This document shows positions 25,985 to 33,835 of a stretch of 64,000 bases of DNA, one piece after another; the stretch's first letter is position 1; each line of letters begins with the position of its first letter. The notes beneath the pieces are model-generated. The model ran no database searches, was not told the origin of the DNA, and worked only from the letters and a program-made list of their open reading frames with translations. The position numbers were made by a program, and so were the translations under genes. This stretch comes from Chryseobacterium sp. ZHDP1 (GTDB lineage: Bacteria; Bacteroidota; Bacteroidia; Flavobacteriales; Weeksellaceae), in assembly GCF_018603435.1 (NCBI RefSeq), contig NZ_CP075682.1, forward strand, positions 2,914,001-2,978,000. The letters run 5' to 3'.

Positions 25985-26293
25985 TTGGTGTGTATTTTTT
26001 AATGTGAAATAAAAATAGTGTTTTTCTGAAATTTGGGGAAATTTAAAGACAATATATTGCTACAAGGATTTTTTTTAATTTAATTCTGCTTGAAATTAGC
26101 ATGATGAAGATTTTATTTTTCAACGCGACATTCGCAAAGATTTTATTTCAATTTTTCATCCATATTTTTTTGATCGCGAAGGCACTTCGTTCAGCAAATG
26201 ATAGCAAAACAACAATTGTGCGTCTTAAGATTTTAGTTATTGATAAAGTCAGGATAAAATGAAAAAATTATATTTGTAAGACTAAGAGAATCT
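25985..26293. other. intergenic region between divergent cupin and bestrophin genes
   Basis: 309 bp without a convincing gene. It holds the two divergent promoters, a short direct repeat AAGATTTTATTT (26107-26118 and 26137-26148), and a 53-codon open frame from ATG 26101 with no recognisable features, which I do not call. Confidence 0.4.
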
Positions 26294-27175
26294 ATGAGAG
26301 TTTACAACACCAAACATTTCCTGAAAATCCTTTTCAGCCTTCATAAAAGCGACACTTTAAAAATATTATTTCCAAGCATGATCCTCGTCGGATTGTATTC
26401 TTGGGGTGTAGAATATCTTGAAATTGAACATTTCCGGCTTAATTCAAAGTCAGGGATCAGCAACGTGGGTTTAATTCATTCTCTATTAGGTTTTGTACTT
26501 TCTTTATTATTGGTTTTCAGAACAAACACGGCTTATGACCGATGGTGGGAAGGCAGAAAACTGTGGGGAAAACTGGTGAATGACACTCGTAATTTTGCCA
26601 TAAAAGTGAATACTATTTTGGGCGACGACAGACAGAATGCTGAGCAAATTGCAAGATATTTAAAGTTTTTTCCTCACTTTTTAGCAAAACATTTATCTAA
26701 AGAATCTACCCGACTGGCTTTGGATGAAGATTATTCCGAAATCGAAAAAGAGCTGAAAAATCATGGACCAAGTGAAATTATCATTCTGATGAGTCACAAA
26801 TTAAATCAGTTAAAGAAAGAAGGAAAAATCTCGGATATTGAAATGCTGTATCTCGACACCCAGCTTTCCGGTTTTCTGGATGTTTGCGGCGGTTGCGAGA
26901 GAATTAAAAATACGCCGATTCCGTATTCTTATTCATCGTTCATCAAAAAGTTTATCATTCTGTATGTTTTCGCACTGCCGATTGCTTATGTCATCAATAT
27001 CGGAAATTACATTATTCCGCTTACGGTATTCATTTATTATGTTCTGATGAGTCTTGAGCTGATTGCCGAAGAAATTGAAGATCCTTTTAATAATGACGAA
27101 AACGATATTCCGATGGAAACCATTGCCCAGAATATTGAGAAAAACGTTCATCAGATCATGGGTACTAAAAAATAA
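26294..27175 (+). CDS. bestrophin-family anion channel
   Basis: A 293-residue bacterial bestrophin (UPF0187). LVFRTNTAYDRWWEGRKLWG (about 74-93) and VNDTRNFAIK are the diagnostic motifs, and LIAEEIEDPFNNDENDIP near the C-terminus is the conserved acidic cluster. Four membrane helices; homologues form pentameric ion channels in the inner membrane. Monocistronic. Confidence 0.92.
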   Translation: MRVYNTKHFLKILFSLHKSDTLKILFPSMILVGLYSWGVEYLEIEHFRLNSKSGISNVGLIHSLLGFVLSLLLVFRTNTAYDRWWEGRKLWGKLVNDTRNFAIKVNTILGDDRQNAEQIARYLKFFPHFLAKHLSKESTRLALDEDYSEIEKELKNHGPSEIIILMSHKLNQLKKEGKISDIEMLYLDTQLSGFLDVCGGCERIKNTPIPYSYSSFIKKFIILYVFALPIAYVINIGNYIIPLTVFIYYVLMSLELIAEEIEDPFNNDENDIPMETIAQNIEKNVHQIMGTKK

Positions 27176-27215
27176 CAAAATCCGTTTTTATCTGAAAATC
27201 GTAAATATTTATACC

Positions 27216-27223
27216 TAATTTTG
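27216..27223 (+). promoter_or_regulatory. -7 promoter element TAATTTTG
   Basis: TAATTTTG matches TAnnTTTG and lies 22 bp upstream of the TTG start at 27238, implying a very short 5' leader. Confidence 0.5.
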
Positions 27224-27237
27224 ACAAAAAAATAAAA

Positions 27238-27768
27238 TTGGTACAGAAATTAAAACTGGAAGAACTCAACAGAATTGATGTGGAAACCTTTAAATCGGTT
27301 GAGAAAATTCCTTTGGTAGTAGTTTTAGACAACATCAGAAGCATGCACAATGTGGGTGCAACGTTCAGGACGGCAGATGCATTTTTAATTCAGAAGATTA
27401 TCCTTTGCGGAATCACGCCGCAGCCGCCACACCGTGAAATCCACAAAGCCGCTTTGGGAGCTACGGAAAGCGTAGACTGGAGTCATGAAAATGATATAAA
27501 TGTAACCATTAATGATTTAAAATCTCAGGGATTTGAAGTGGTGGGAATCGAGCAGACGACCAACAGCCAGATGATCACAGATTTCACCATCGATAAAACA
27601 AAAAAATACGCGGTGATTTTAGGAAATGAAGTGGAAGGAATAAGCGATGAAGCGTTGCCGAATATTGATTCTTTCCTTGAAATTCCTCAGTTGGGAACCA
27701 AACATTCTTTAAATGTAAGCGTTTGCGGAGGAATTGTGATGTGGGAATTTGCAAAGGCTTTAAAATAA
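27238..27768 (+). CDS. TrmH-family (SpoU) RNA 2'-O-methyltransferase
   Basis: A 176-residue SPOUT methyltransferase. Motif 1 is IRSMHNVGATFRTADAF (about 37-53), motif 2 VILGNEVEGISDEALPN (about 121-137), motif 3 IPQLGTKHSLNVSVCGG (about 144-160), which form the knotted SAM site and supply the catalytic Arg/Ser. The only plausible start is TTG 27238 (LVQKLKLEELNR); no in-frame ATG precedes motif 1. RNA target (tRNA or rRNA) cannot be decided. Confidence 0.87.
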   Translation: MVQKLKLEELNRIDVETFKSVEKIPLVVVLDNIRSMHNVGATFRTADAFLIQKIILCGITPQPPHREIHKAALGATESVDWSHENDINVTINDLKSQGFEVVGIEQTTNSQMITDFTIDKTKKYAVILGNEVEGISDEALPNIDSFLEIPQLGTKHSLNVSVCGGIVMWEFAKALK

Positions 27769-27770
27769 AA

Positions 27771-27802
27771 AAACTGCATATGTCTAAGAGACAGTGCAGT
27801 TT
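27771..27802 (+). terminator. hairpin after the TrmH-like gene
   Basis: AAACTGCA (27771-27778) and TGCAGTTT (27795-27802), with inner TGTCT/AGACA (27781-27785, 27789-27793), form a strong hairpin. No T-run follows, so its terminator role is inferred from its place. Confidence 0.6.
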
Positions 27803-27953
27803 GAAATAAATCTAATAAAAAGTAAAAATGAAAGGCGACAAAGGTACTCTTTTTTTTTACACCAACAAATTTTAAAATTATTTTTTTTTATTTTCCTGAA
27901 AAAAAGTATCATTTTGAAGAAAAGTTTCGTTTAATTTTTTATAAATTAGCACA

Positions 27954-28604
27954 ATGTTTATCAAGGATTATATCTCAAAAGACTTCCCGTGTTTCAGCCT
28001 TTCTGACTCGATAGAATCAGCGAGGGAAATGTTAGAAGCATTTGGATATTCTCATATTTTCATCAAAAAATCCCATCATTTTTACGGTGCGATTGCACAG
28101 GATTTCCTGTATGAAGAGGAAGGGACGCTGAAAAACCTCGAACATCAGATCGAGCGTTTTGCCATTCTGGAGGATAACAATATTATGGACAGCATTAGAA
28201 TATTCTATACCTTTAATTCCAACGTGATTCCTGTTATTAATAAATCCGAGAAATATCTGGGATATATTAGCTGTGAGGATATTTTCCAGGATTTTTCAAA
28301 ATATCCGCTGTTTTCCGAATCGGGAGCCATTCTTACGGTAGAAACTCCGGCAAGAAAATATTCGATGACGGAGATCGCCAATATTGTAGAAAGCAATAAT
28401 TCTAAATTTTACGGCGCGTTTATCAGCTTCATGTCGGATGAAGTGATTCAGGTGACGATAAAGATCAGCAATGAAAATCTGAGTTCTATTGATGAAACAT
28501 TCGACCGATATGATTACCGCATCGTACAGAAGTACTATTCTGATGAAAAATCAGACTTATTGCAGGACAGATTCGGGTTTTTCCAGAAATTCATAGAAAT
28601 ATAA
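27954..28604 (+). CDS. CBS-domain protein
   Basis: A 216-residue cytoplasmic protein with paired CBS motifs (about 1-125): MFIKDYISKDFPCFSLSDSI and later NVIPVINKSEKYLGYISCED. The C-terminal about 80 residues form an ACT-like segment (ILTVETPARKYSMTEIANIV). Such proteins sense adenine nucleotides. nadK follows after 6 bp, so the pair is an operon; a link to NAD(P) level is possible but not shown. Confidence 0.83.
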   Translation: MFIKDYISKDFPCFSLSDSIESAREMLEAFGYSHIFIKKSHHFYGAIAQDFLYEEEGTLKNLEHQIERFAILEDNNIMDSIRIFYTFNSNVIPVINKSEKYLGYISCEDIFQDFSKYPLFSESGAILTVETPARKYSMTEIANIVESNNSKFYGAFISFMSDEVIQVTIKISNENLSSIDETFDRYDYRIVQKYYSDEKSDLLQDRFGFFQKFIEI

Positions 28605-28610
28605 AAACTA

Positions 28611-29477
28611 ATGAAGGCAGCCATTTATTCTCAGAAAAAAGATCTTGATACTTTTTTATATTTAAGCAAATTTATTTCCGAGCTGGAAAGCAGAGGTGTA
28701 AAATCTGTTTTGTACGATGAGATGGCTGAAGCGCTTCAGTTTTCAAAGATTTTCGAAACATTTAATAATAAAAAAGACCTTCTGGAGAAAGAAGTTGATC
28801 TTTTCTTCACTTTTGGCGGAGACGGAACGATTGTGAATTCTCTCACCTTTATTGAAGATCTTGAAATCCCGATCGTTGGGGTAAATACCGGAAGATTAGG
28901 ATTTCTTGCAAGTTTTACCAAAGAAGAAGCATTTAAAGAACTGGATTCTATTCTGAAAGGCGATGTTAAAACAAGCCGCCGTTCTGTAATTCAGGTTGTT
29001 TCGCCTGTTCTGGAGGATTTTTTCCCGTACGCTTTAAATGACGTTACGGTATCCAGAAAGGAAACCACTTCCATGATTACGGTAGATTCTTATATTAATA
29101 ATGAATTTCTGAATGTTTTCTGGGGAGACGGTGTTATCGTTTCCACCCCTACCGGTTCTACAGCGTATTCGTTGAGTTGTGGAGGACCGATTATTTCTCC
29201 GAACAACGAGAACTTCGTTATCACTCCTATTGCACCGCATAATCTTAATGTAAGACCTTTGGTGGTGAATGACAGCGTGGAAATTAAATTCGGTGTCGAA
29301 AGCCGCGTTTCACAATATTCTCTCTCTCTGGATTCCCGGTTGATTCATATTGAAACGGATCAGGAAATCGTGATTAAAAAAGCGGATTTTCAGATATTAC
29401 TCGTTCAGCCAAATAATTTAAGTTTCTATGAAACCATCCGCCAGAAGCTACTTTGGGGAAGAGATAAAAGAAATTAA
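28611..29477 (+). CDS. nadK: NAD kinase
   Basis: A 288-residue NAD kinase. FTFGGDGTIVNS (about 65-76) is the GGDGT motif, NTGRLGFLASF the following conserved loop, and STPTGSTAYSLSCGGPI (about 178-194) the second NAD-binding motif. It phosphorylates NAD to NADP. Normal length; coupled to the CBS-domain gene upstream. Confidence 0.96.
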   Translation: MKAAIYSQKKDLDTFLYLSKFISELESRGVKSVLYDEMAEALQFSKIFETFNNKKDLLEKEVDLFFTFGGDGTIVNSLTFIEDLEIPIVGVNTGRLGFLASFTKEEAFKELDSILKGDVKTSRRSVIQVVSPVLEDFFPYALNDVTVSRKETTSMITVDSYINNEFLNVFWGDGVIVSTPTGSTAYSLSCGGPIISPNNENFVITPIAPHNLNVRPLVVNDSVEIKFGVESRVSQYSLSLDSRLIHIETDQEIVIKKADFQILLVQPNNLSFYETIRQKLLWGRDKRN

Positions 29478-29548
29478 GAATATTTTAAAAATTATTACCT
29501 TTACAGGAATTTAAAAACACCCTAATAATTTATATTAAAAAGCAAAAC

Positions 29549-30619
29549 ATGAGCAGAATTTTCCCGGCAGGAGTTGCCACAGGTCAATTAGTTACTGATA
29601 TTTTTCAGCATGCTAAAGAAAACAAATTTGCATTACCAGCAGTAAACGTAATTGGTTCCAGCAACGTAAACGCGGTTTTGGAAACTGCAGCAAAACTAAA
29701 CTCACCTGTTATCATTCAGTTCTCTAACGGAGGTGCTGCTTATAACGCAGGAAAAGGGTTAAGCAACGACGGCCAGAAAGCAGCTATTTTAGGAGCTGTA
29801 GCCGGAGCAAAACATATCCATACCCTTGCAGAAGCTTACGGAGCAACGGTAATCCTTCACACAGACCATGCTGCAAAAAAATTATTGCCTTGGATCGACG
29901 GATTAATGGATGCTAACGAAGAATTCTACAAGCAGACAGGAAAATCTCTGTATTCTTCTCACATGTTGGATCTTTCTGAAGAATCTTTAGAAGAAAATCT
30001 AGAAATCTCCGCTCAGTATTTCGAAAGAATGGCTAAACTTCAAATGACTTTAGAAGTAGAAATCGGAGTTACAGGAGGTGAAGAAGACGGTGTAGATAAT
30101 TCGGATGTAGACAATTCTAAATTATATACACAGCCGGAAGATATCGCTTACACTTATGAAAAGTTAAAAGCTGTTTCCGACAACTTCACGATTGCAGCAG
30201 CTTTCGGAAATGTACACGGAGTGTATAAGCCAGGAAATGTGGTTCTTACACCAAAAATCCTTGATAATTCTCAGAAATATGTTCAGGAGAAATTCGGAAC
30301 TGCTGAAAAGCCTATTAATTTCGTATTCCACGGAGGTTCCGGATCTACTCTGGAAGAAATCAGAGAAGCGATTGATTACGGGGTAATTAAAATGAATATT
30401 GATACTGACCTTCAGTTTGCTTACACAGAAGGAATCAGAGATTATATGGTAAACAATATCGATTATTTAAGAACTCAGATCGGAAACCCTGAAGGAGAAG
30501 AAAAACCGAACAAAAAATTCTATGACCCAAGAGTTTGGGTAAGAAAAGGTGAGGAAACTTTCACTAAGAGACTGGTTCAGGCATTTGAAGATTTAAATAA
30601 CGTAAATACGCTAAAATAA
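29549..30619 (+). CDS. fbaA: class II fructose-bisphosphate aldolase
   Basis: A 356-residue zinc aldolase of glycolysis/gluconeogenesis. HTDHAAKK carries catalytic Asp and zinc His; VEIGVTGGEEDG, AAFGNVHGVYKPG and VFHGGSGST give the remaining metal and phosphate ligands; NIDTDLQFAYTEG is near the C-terminus. The length matches the E. coli class IIA form. A TACCTTTA element 43 bp upstream is a possible -7 box. Confidence 0.96.
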   Translation: MSRIFPAGVATGQLVTDIFQHAKENKFALPAVNVIGSSNVNAVLETAAKLNSPVIIQFSNGGAAYNAGKGLSNDGQKAAILGAVAGAKHIHTLAEAYGATVILHTDHAAKKLLPWIDGLMDANEEFYKQTGKSLYSSHMLDLSEESLEENLEISAQYFERMAKLQMTLEVEIGVTGGEEDGVDNSDVDNSKLYTQPEDIAYTYEKLKAVSDNFTIAAAFGNVHGVYKPGNVVLTPKILDNSQKYVQEKFGTAEKPINFVFHGGSGSTLEEIREAIDYGVIKMNIDTDLQFAYTEGIRDYMVNNIDYLRTQIGNPEGEEKPNKKFYDPRVWVRKGEETFTKRLVQAFEDLNNVNTLK

Positions 30620-30631
30620 AAATCATTAATG

Positions 30632-30683
30632 ATAAATGATGATTGATAATTGATTTCTATTAAACAGTTTTTTCATCATTTAT
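30632..30683. repeat. 11-bp inverted repeat in the fbaA-accD gap
   Basis: ATAAATGATGA (30632-30642) and TCATCATTTAT (30673-30683) are perfect inverted arms in an AT-rich 94-bp gap. They may form the fbaA terminator or a leader hairpin. Confidence 0.5.
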
Positions 30684-30713
30684 CGTTTATTTTTCATCAA
30701 TTATATAAACAAT

Positions 30714-31568
30714 ATGGCATTCGAGTGGTTTAAAAGAAAAGCACAAAATATTACGACATCTACTGATGAGAAAAAAGACGTTCCCAAAGGTCTTTGGCAT
30801 CAGACTCCATCAGGAAAAGTGGTGGAGCATGACGAATTGAAGAGAAATAACTATGTTTCTCCGGAAGACGGTTTCCATGTAAGAATAGGAAGTGCAGAAT
30901 TTTTTGATATCCTTTTCGATGAAGGCAAATTCACGGAACTGGATGCCAATGTTGAAAGTATTGACATTCTGAACTTTAAAGATACTAAATCTTACACAGA
31001 CCGTCTGAAAGAAGTAAAAGCTAAAACTAAACTTACCGATTCCATCAGAAACGCAGTAGGAACTGTAAAAGGTACTGAAATGGTGGTTTCCTGTATGGAT
31101 TTTGCTTTCATCGGTGGATCTTTAGGTTCCGTAATGGGAGAAAAAATCAGAAGAGCGATCGATTACTGTATCGAGAAAAAACTTCCTTATATGATTATCT
31201 GCCAATCCGGTGGCGCGAGAATGCAGGAAGCAACGTATTCTTTGATGCAGTTGGCTAAGGTACAGGCTAAACTGGCTCAGCTTTCAGAAGCGGGACTTTT
31301 ATACATCGCTTACCTTTGTGATCCTACTTTTGGCGGAATTACAGCTTCTTTCGCAATGACAGCAGATATTATTATGGCTGAACCGGGAGCTTTAATCGGT
31401 TTCGCAGGACCAAGAGTTATCCGTGAAACCATCGGAAGAGATTTGCCGGAAGGTTTCCAGACTTCAGAATTCCTTCAGGAAAAAGGTTTTGTAGATTTTA
31501 TCGTTAAAAGAACAGAAATCCGAGATACTGTTGCTAAAACAGTGAATTTATTAGCTGTAAAAGCATAA
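30714..31568 (+). CDS. accD: acetyl-CoA carboxylase carboxyltransferase beta subunit, zinc-ribbon-less
   Basis: A 284-residue AccD, which with AccA moves the carboxyl group from biotin to acetyl-CoA to give malonyl-CoA. The crotonase-like core is intact: [34 protein letters not shown] and [17 protein letters not shown]. The N-terminal region that normally holds a four-Cys zinc ribbon reads [20 protein letters not shown], and residues 1-60 contain no cysteine. The alignment frame of the ribbon is kept, so the domain is present but cannot bind zinc by cysteine. Confidence 0.95.
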   Translation: MAFEWFKRKAQNITTSTDEKKDVPKGLWHQTPSGKVVEHDELKRNNYVSPEDGFHVRIGSAEFFDILFDEGKFTELDANVESIDILNFKDTKSYTDRLKEVKAKTKLTDSIRNAVGTVKGTEMVVSCMDFAFIGGSLGSVMGEKIRRAIDYCIEKKLPYMIICQSGGARMQEATYSLMQLAKVQAKLAQLSEAGLLYIAYLCDPTFGGITASFAMTADIIMAEPGALIGFAGPRVIRETIGRDLPEGFQTSEFLQEKGFVDFIVKRTEIRDTVAKTVNLLAVKA

Positions 31569-31588
31569 TAATTGTAACAAAATAACAT

Positions 31589-31618
31589 AATCTCTCTCTA
31601 ATTAGGGAGAGATTTTTA
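31589..31618 (+). terminator. intrinsic terminator after accD
   Basis: AATCTCTC (31589-31596) pairs with GAGAGATT (31607-31614), followed by TTTATT. It ends just before the next start codon. Confidence 0.75.
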
Positions 31619-31621
31619 TTT

Positions 31622-32128
31622 ATGAGAACTTTCAAGATATTTTTCAGTACCATCCGAAGTATGAGTTTTAAAAAGATTATCCGTCTTTTAACGCTTGTTC
31701 TTCCTCATCCTGTTTTCTCATTGCTCAGTTTTCATGCCACCGTTCAGGCATATACGATTGCTCAGAAAAAATTCCCTAAAACTGCATCTACCAATGGTGT
31801 GGGAAATGCATTCAGACACGCTCTTTGGTGCTGTTTTATTGCGATGTACTGCTCCAAAGTCTCTTCGCCTCAGAAAGCGCTGAAATTCTGTAAAAGAATC
31901 ACCGATATGCACGAAGAATTATTCCCGAACAAACCTCTGGAAACCAAAATGGATCTTCACAACAATAAATTCGGAATGGATTACTTTAAAGAGCTGCTTC
32001 CGGGAGTTCACCGCCAGTTTTTCGAGAAAAGTTTTTTCATTGAAGGCTTAGAAAAGAAAATGAAAGATGCTAAAGTTCTGAAAAATCTGGATGATGATTT
32101 TGAGGGGTTTCTGGTTTATCTGGATTGA
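31622..32128 (+). CDS. DUF6973-like protein with conserved His/Asp/Glu
   Basis: A 168-residue protein. GNAFRHALWCCFIAMYC, ITDMHEELFP and KMDLHNNKFGMDYF are conserved-looking blocks with His, Glu and Asp that could form a metal or hydrolase site. I associate them with the DUF6973 family. The N-terminus has weak hydrophobicity but no clear signal peptide. It starts right after the accD terminator; function unknown. Confidence 0.72.
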   Translation: MRTFKIFFSTIRSMSFKKIIRLLTLVLPHPVFSLLSFHATVQAYTIAQKKFPKTASTNGVGNAFRHALWCCFIAMYCSKVSSPQKALKFCKRITDMHEELFPNKPLETKMDLHNNKFGMDYFKELLPGVHRQFFEKSFFIEGLEKKMKDAKVLKNLDDDFEGFLVYLD

Positions 32129-32139
32129 TATGATTATAT

Positions 32140-32197
32140 TGTATTAGTTTTTAAAACGAAATAATTTCGTCTTTAAATATTAATTTAAACTAATACA
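32140..32197 (+). promoter_or_regulatory. nested palindromes in the leader of the ThiF gene
   Basis: TGTATTAGTTT (32140-32150) and AAACTAATACA (32187-32197) are perfect 11-bp inverted arms; between them lies the palindrome ACGAAAT-A-ATTTCGT (32156-32170). The right arm ends 2 bp before ATG 32200, so a hairpin would bury the ribosome site; alternatively these are operator dyads. Confidence 0.5.
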
Positions 32198-32199
32198 CC

Positions 32200-32949
32200 A
32201 TGAACGAAAGATACTCAAGAAACCGACTTTATGTAAATAATAGCGAACAAAGTATTATTAAAAATTATCCTATTCTTCTCGCAGGATGCGGAATTGGGAG
32301 CAATATTGCAGAATGCGCTTTACGTTTTGGCTTTGAAAATATAACCCTTATTGACGGGGATATAGTCGAAAGATCTAATCTTAACCGACAGAATTTCACC
32401 GAAAAAAATTTACACCAAAATAAAGCACAAACTCTTGATAAACGGTTAAAAGAAATTAATCCGGAAGCGGACATCAAATATATAAGTGACTTTATTGATC
32501 ATAATAACGTTAATAAAATCCTAAAAAATATAAAGGTTGCTTTTAATGCATTAGACTTTACTTCAGACATTCCTATTGTTTTTGATGAAATAGCACAAAA
32601 AAAAGGAATTCCCGTCATTCATCCTTATAATTTAGGTTGGGCAGGCTTAGTAACCGCAATACACCCAAATGGACAAAATTTTCAAATTTTGGGTCACAAT
32701 AAACAATTGAATGAATTAAAAGTTGTAGATTTTGTTATGGAAGAATTAGCTCAAAAAGAAAAAGAAGTATCATGGCTTGCTAAAATAGTAAATGATTATA
32801 AAAATGAACAAGAAACTCTTCCTCCTCCTCAACTATCAATAGGTTCATGGCTCGTTGCCGGGATGTGTACTACCCTTTTGTATAAAATAGCAACTGAGAA
32901 AAAAAGCAGGTATTTTCCAGAATTTTACTTTAAAACTATTGCAGATTAG
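32200..32949 (+). CDS. ThiF/E1-like adenylyltransferase
   Basis: A 249-residue single-domain E1-like protein. LLAGCGIGSNIAECALRFG (about 26-44) is the nucleotide-binding GxGxxG loop; LIDGDIVERSNLNRQNF (about 50-66) has the Asp, Asn and Arg that bind ATP; the Lys in LHQNKAQTL is also kept. No CxxC zinc pairs and no clear transthiolation cysteine are seen, so it may only adenylate a peptide C-terminus, as in MccB-type RiPP enzymes, or form an amide. It ends directly against the convergent LuxR gene. Its role in the peptide island is inferred from position. Confidence 0.83.
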   Translation: MNERYSRNRLYVNNSEQSIIKNYPILLAGCGIGSNIAECALRFGFENITLIDGDIVERSNLNRQNFTEKNLHQNKAQTLDKRLKEINPEADIKYISDFIDHNNVNKILKNIKVAFNALDFTSDIPIVFDEIAQKKGIPVIHPYNLGWAGLVTAIHPNGQNFQILGHNKQLNELKVVDFVMEELAQKEKEVSWLAKIVNDYKNEQETLPPPQLSIGSWLVAGMCTTLLYKIATEKKSRYFPEFYFKTIAD

Positions 32950-33708
32950 CTAAATAAGCTTGTTATTGGTTGCATAAGCCAAAGCTTCTGTAATATTTTG
33001 TACATTAATTTTATCAAATAGCTTTCTGCGATGAAATTTTATTGTATCTGCTGTAAGATACATTTTTTCTGCTATTTCATTAATGGTAAGACCCTGCGCA
33101 TAAAGAAGCAAAATTTCTGTTTCTCTGTCTGAGAGTTTTATCTTCTTACTTTTTTCCCATTTATTTGACGATAGCTGGAATAACCAGATATCATCACTTC
33201 CATCTTTAAAAATCTGAATATTTCCTGACGTATTATTTTGCGAAAGAGAGACAATACACATTGCTTTCCATATCTTTCCTTCTTTATTAAGAAATAGAGG
33301 TGTAAGCTTATGATTAATCAGTATACTTTTTCCTGAATCTTTTACCAGATGGAAATCATAAGAAATTGTATAAAGTTTTCTTTCTTCAACAGGAATATTT
33401 TCATAAAAATTAAATCCTACTTCATTAATTTTCAGTAACAACTGGAGATCATCTTTTTTTACATGCTTAAAATAAAAGGCATAACCCAACTCTTTTACTT
33501 CGTCAGGAGTATGACCGCATAAGAAAAGAGGGTTATCCGAAACATAATCAAAACTTTTTTTCTGATAATCTATTATATAAAGACTTTTATAGGTAATTCG
33601 GGCAAATGCTTTTACAGGTTCCAGATAATCAAAAGTCTGTAGAAGTTCATTCTGCGAAAGATTATTCACAGTATTTCTATCAGAAAAGAACTGGTTGATT
33701 TCATCCAT
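32950..33708 (-). CDS. LuxR-type transcription factor with N-terminal PAS-like domain
   Basis: A 252-residue regulator. The C-terminal helix-turn-helix (about 188-250) reads LSDRETEILLLYAQGLTINE then TADTIKFHRRKLFDKI, a classic LuxR/GerE domain. Residues about 35-165 form a PAS-like sensor (YVSDNPLFLCGHTPDEVKEL; YDFHLVKDSGKSIL). No receiver Asp, so not a response regulator. It is divergent from the acyltransferase gene; two CTACAC-N4-GTGTAG palindromes lie between the two, the nearer one 26 bp from its ATG. It is the obvious candidate to bind them. Ligand unknown. Confidence 0.87.
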   Translation of the reverse strand: MDEINQFFSDRNTVNNLSQNELLQTFDYLEPVKAFARITYKSLYIIDYQKKSFDYVSDNPLFLCGHTPDEVKELGYAFYFKHVKKDDLQLLLKINEVGFNFYENIPVEERKLYTISYDFHLVKDSGKSILINHKLTPLFLNKEGKIWKAMCIVSLSQNNTSGNIQIFKDGSDDIWLFQLSSNKWEKSKKIKLSDRETEILLLYAQGLTINEIAEKMYLTADTIKFHRRKLFDKINVQNITEALAYATNNKLI

Positions 33709-33732
33709 ACAATATTTTTATATACAAAGCAC

Positions 33733-33750
33733 ACTACACTCGAGTGTAGT
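33733..33750. promoter_or_regulatory. operator 1: 18-bp perfect palindrome
   Basis: ACTACACTCGAGTGTAGT is a perfect palindrome containing the core CTACAC-N4-GTGTAG (33734-33749). It is upstream-distal for the acyltransferase and near the LuxR start, so it could serve both directions. Confidence 0.8.
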
Positions 33751-33771
33751 TTTATGTTTTTGATAACAAAT

Positions 33772-33787
33772 CTACACAAAAGTGTAG
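33772..33787. promoter_or_regulatory. operator 2: CTACAC-AAAA-GTGTAG
   Basis: Same dyad with AAAA spacer, exactly 38 bp after operator 1 and 38 bp before the -7-like element at 33810. Confidence 0.8.
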
Positions 33788-33809
33788 TAATGTCCCATAA
33801 AAATCAAAA

Positions 33810-33817
33810 TAAATTTA
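33810..33817 (+). promoter_or_regulatory. -7-like element TAAATTTA of the acyltransferase gene
   Basis: TAAATTTA fits TAnnTTTG except the last base and lies 26 bp before ATG 33836. The operator centred 34 bp upstream is at about -41 to -42 if transcription starts about 7 bp downstream of the element, the usual place for a LuxR-type activator. Confidence 0.5.
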
Positions 33818-33835
33818 ATCAAAAATCACTAAACC

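Noticed and set aside
26101-26262. 53-codon open frame between cupin and bestrophin genes
   Set aside because: No recognisable features, low-complexity start with an internal direct repeat; more likely non-coding.
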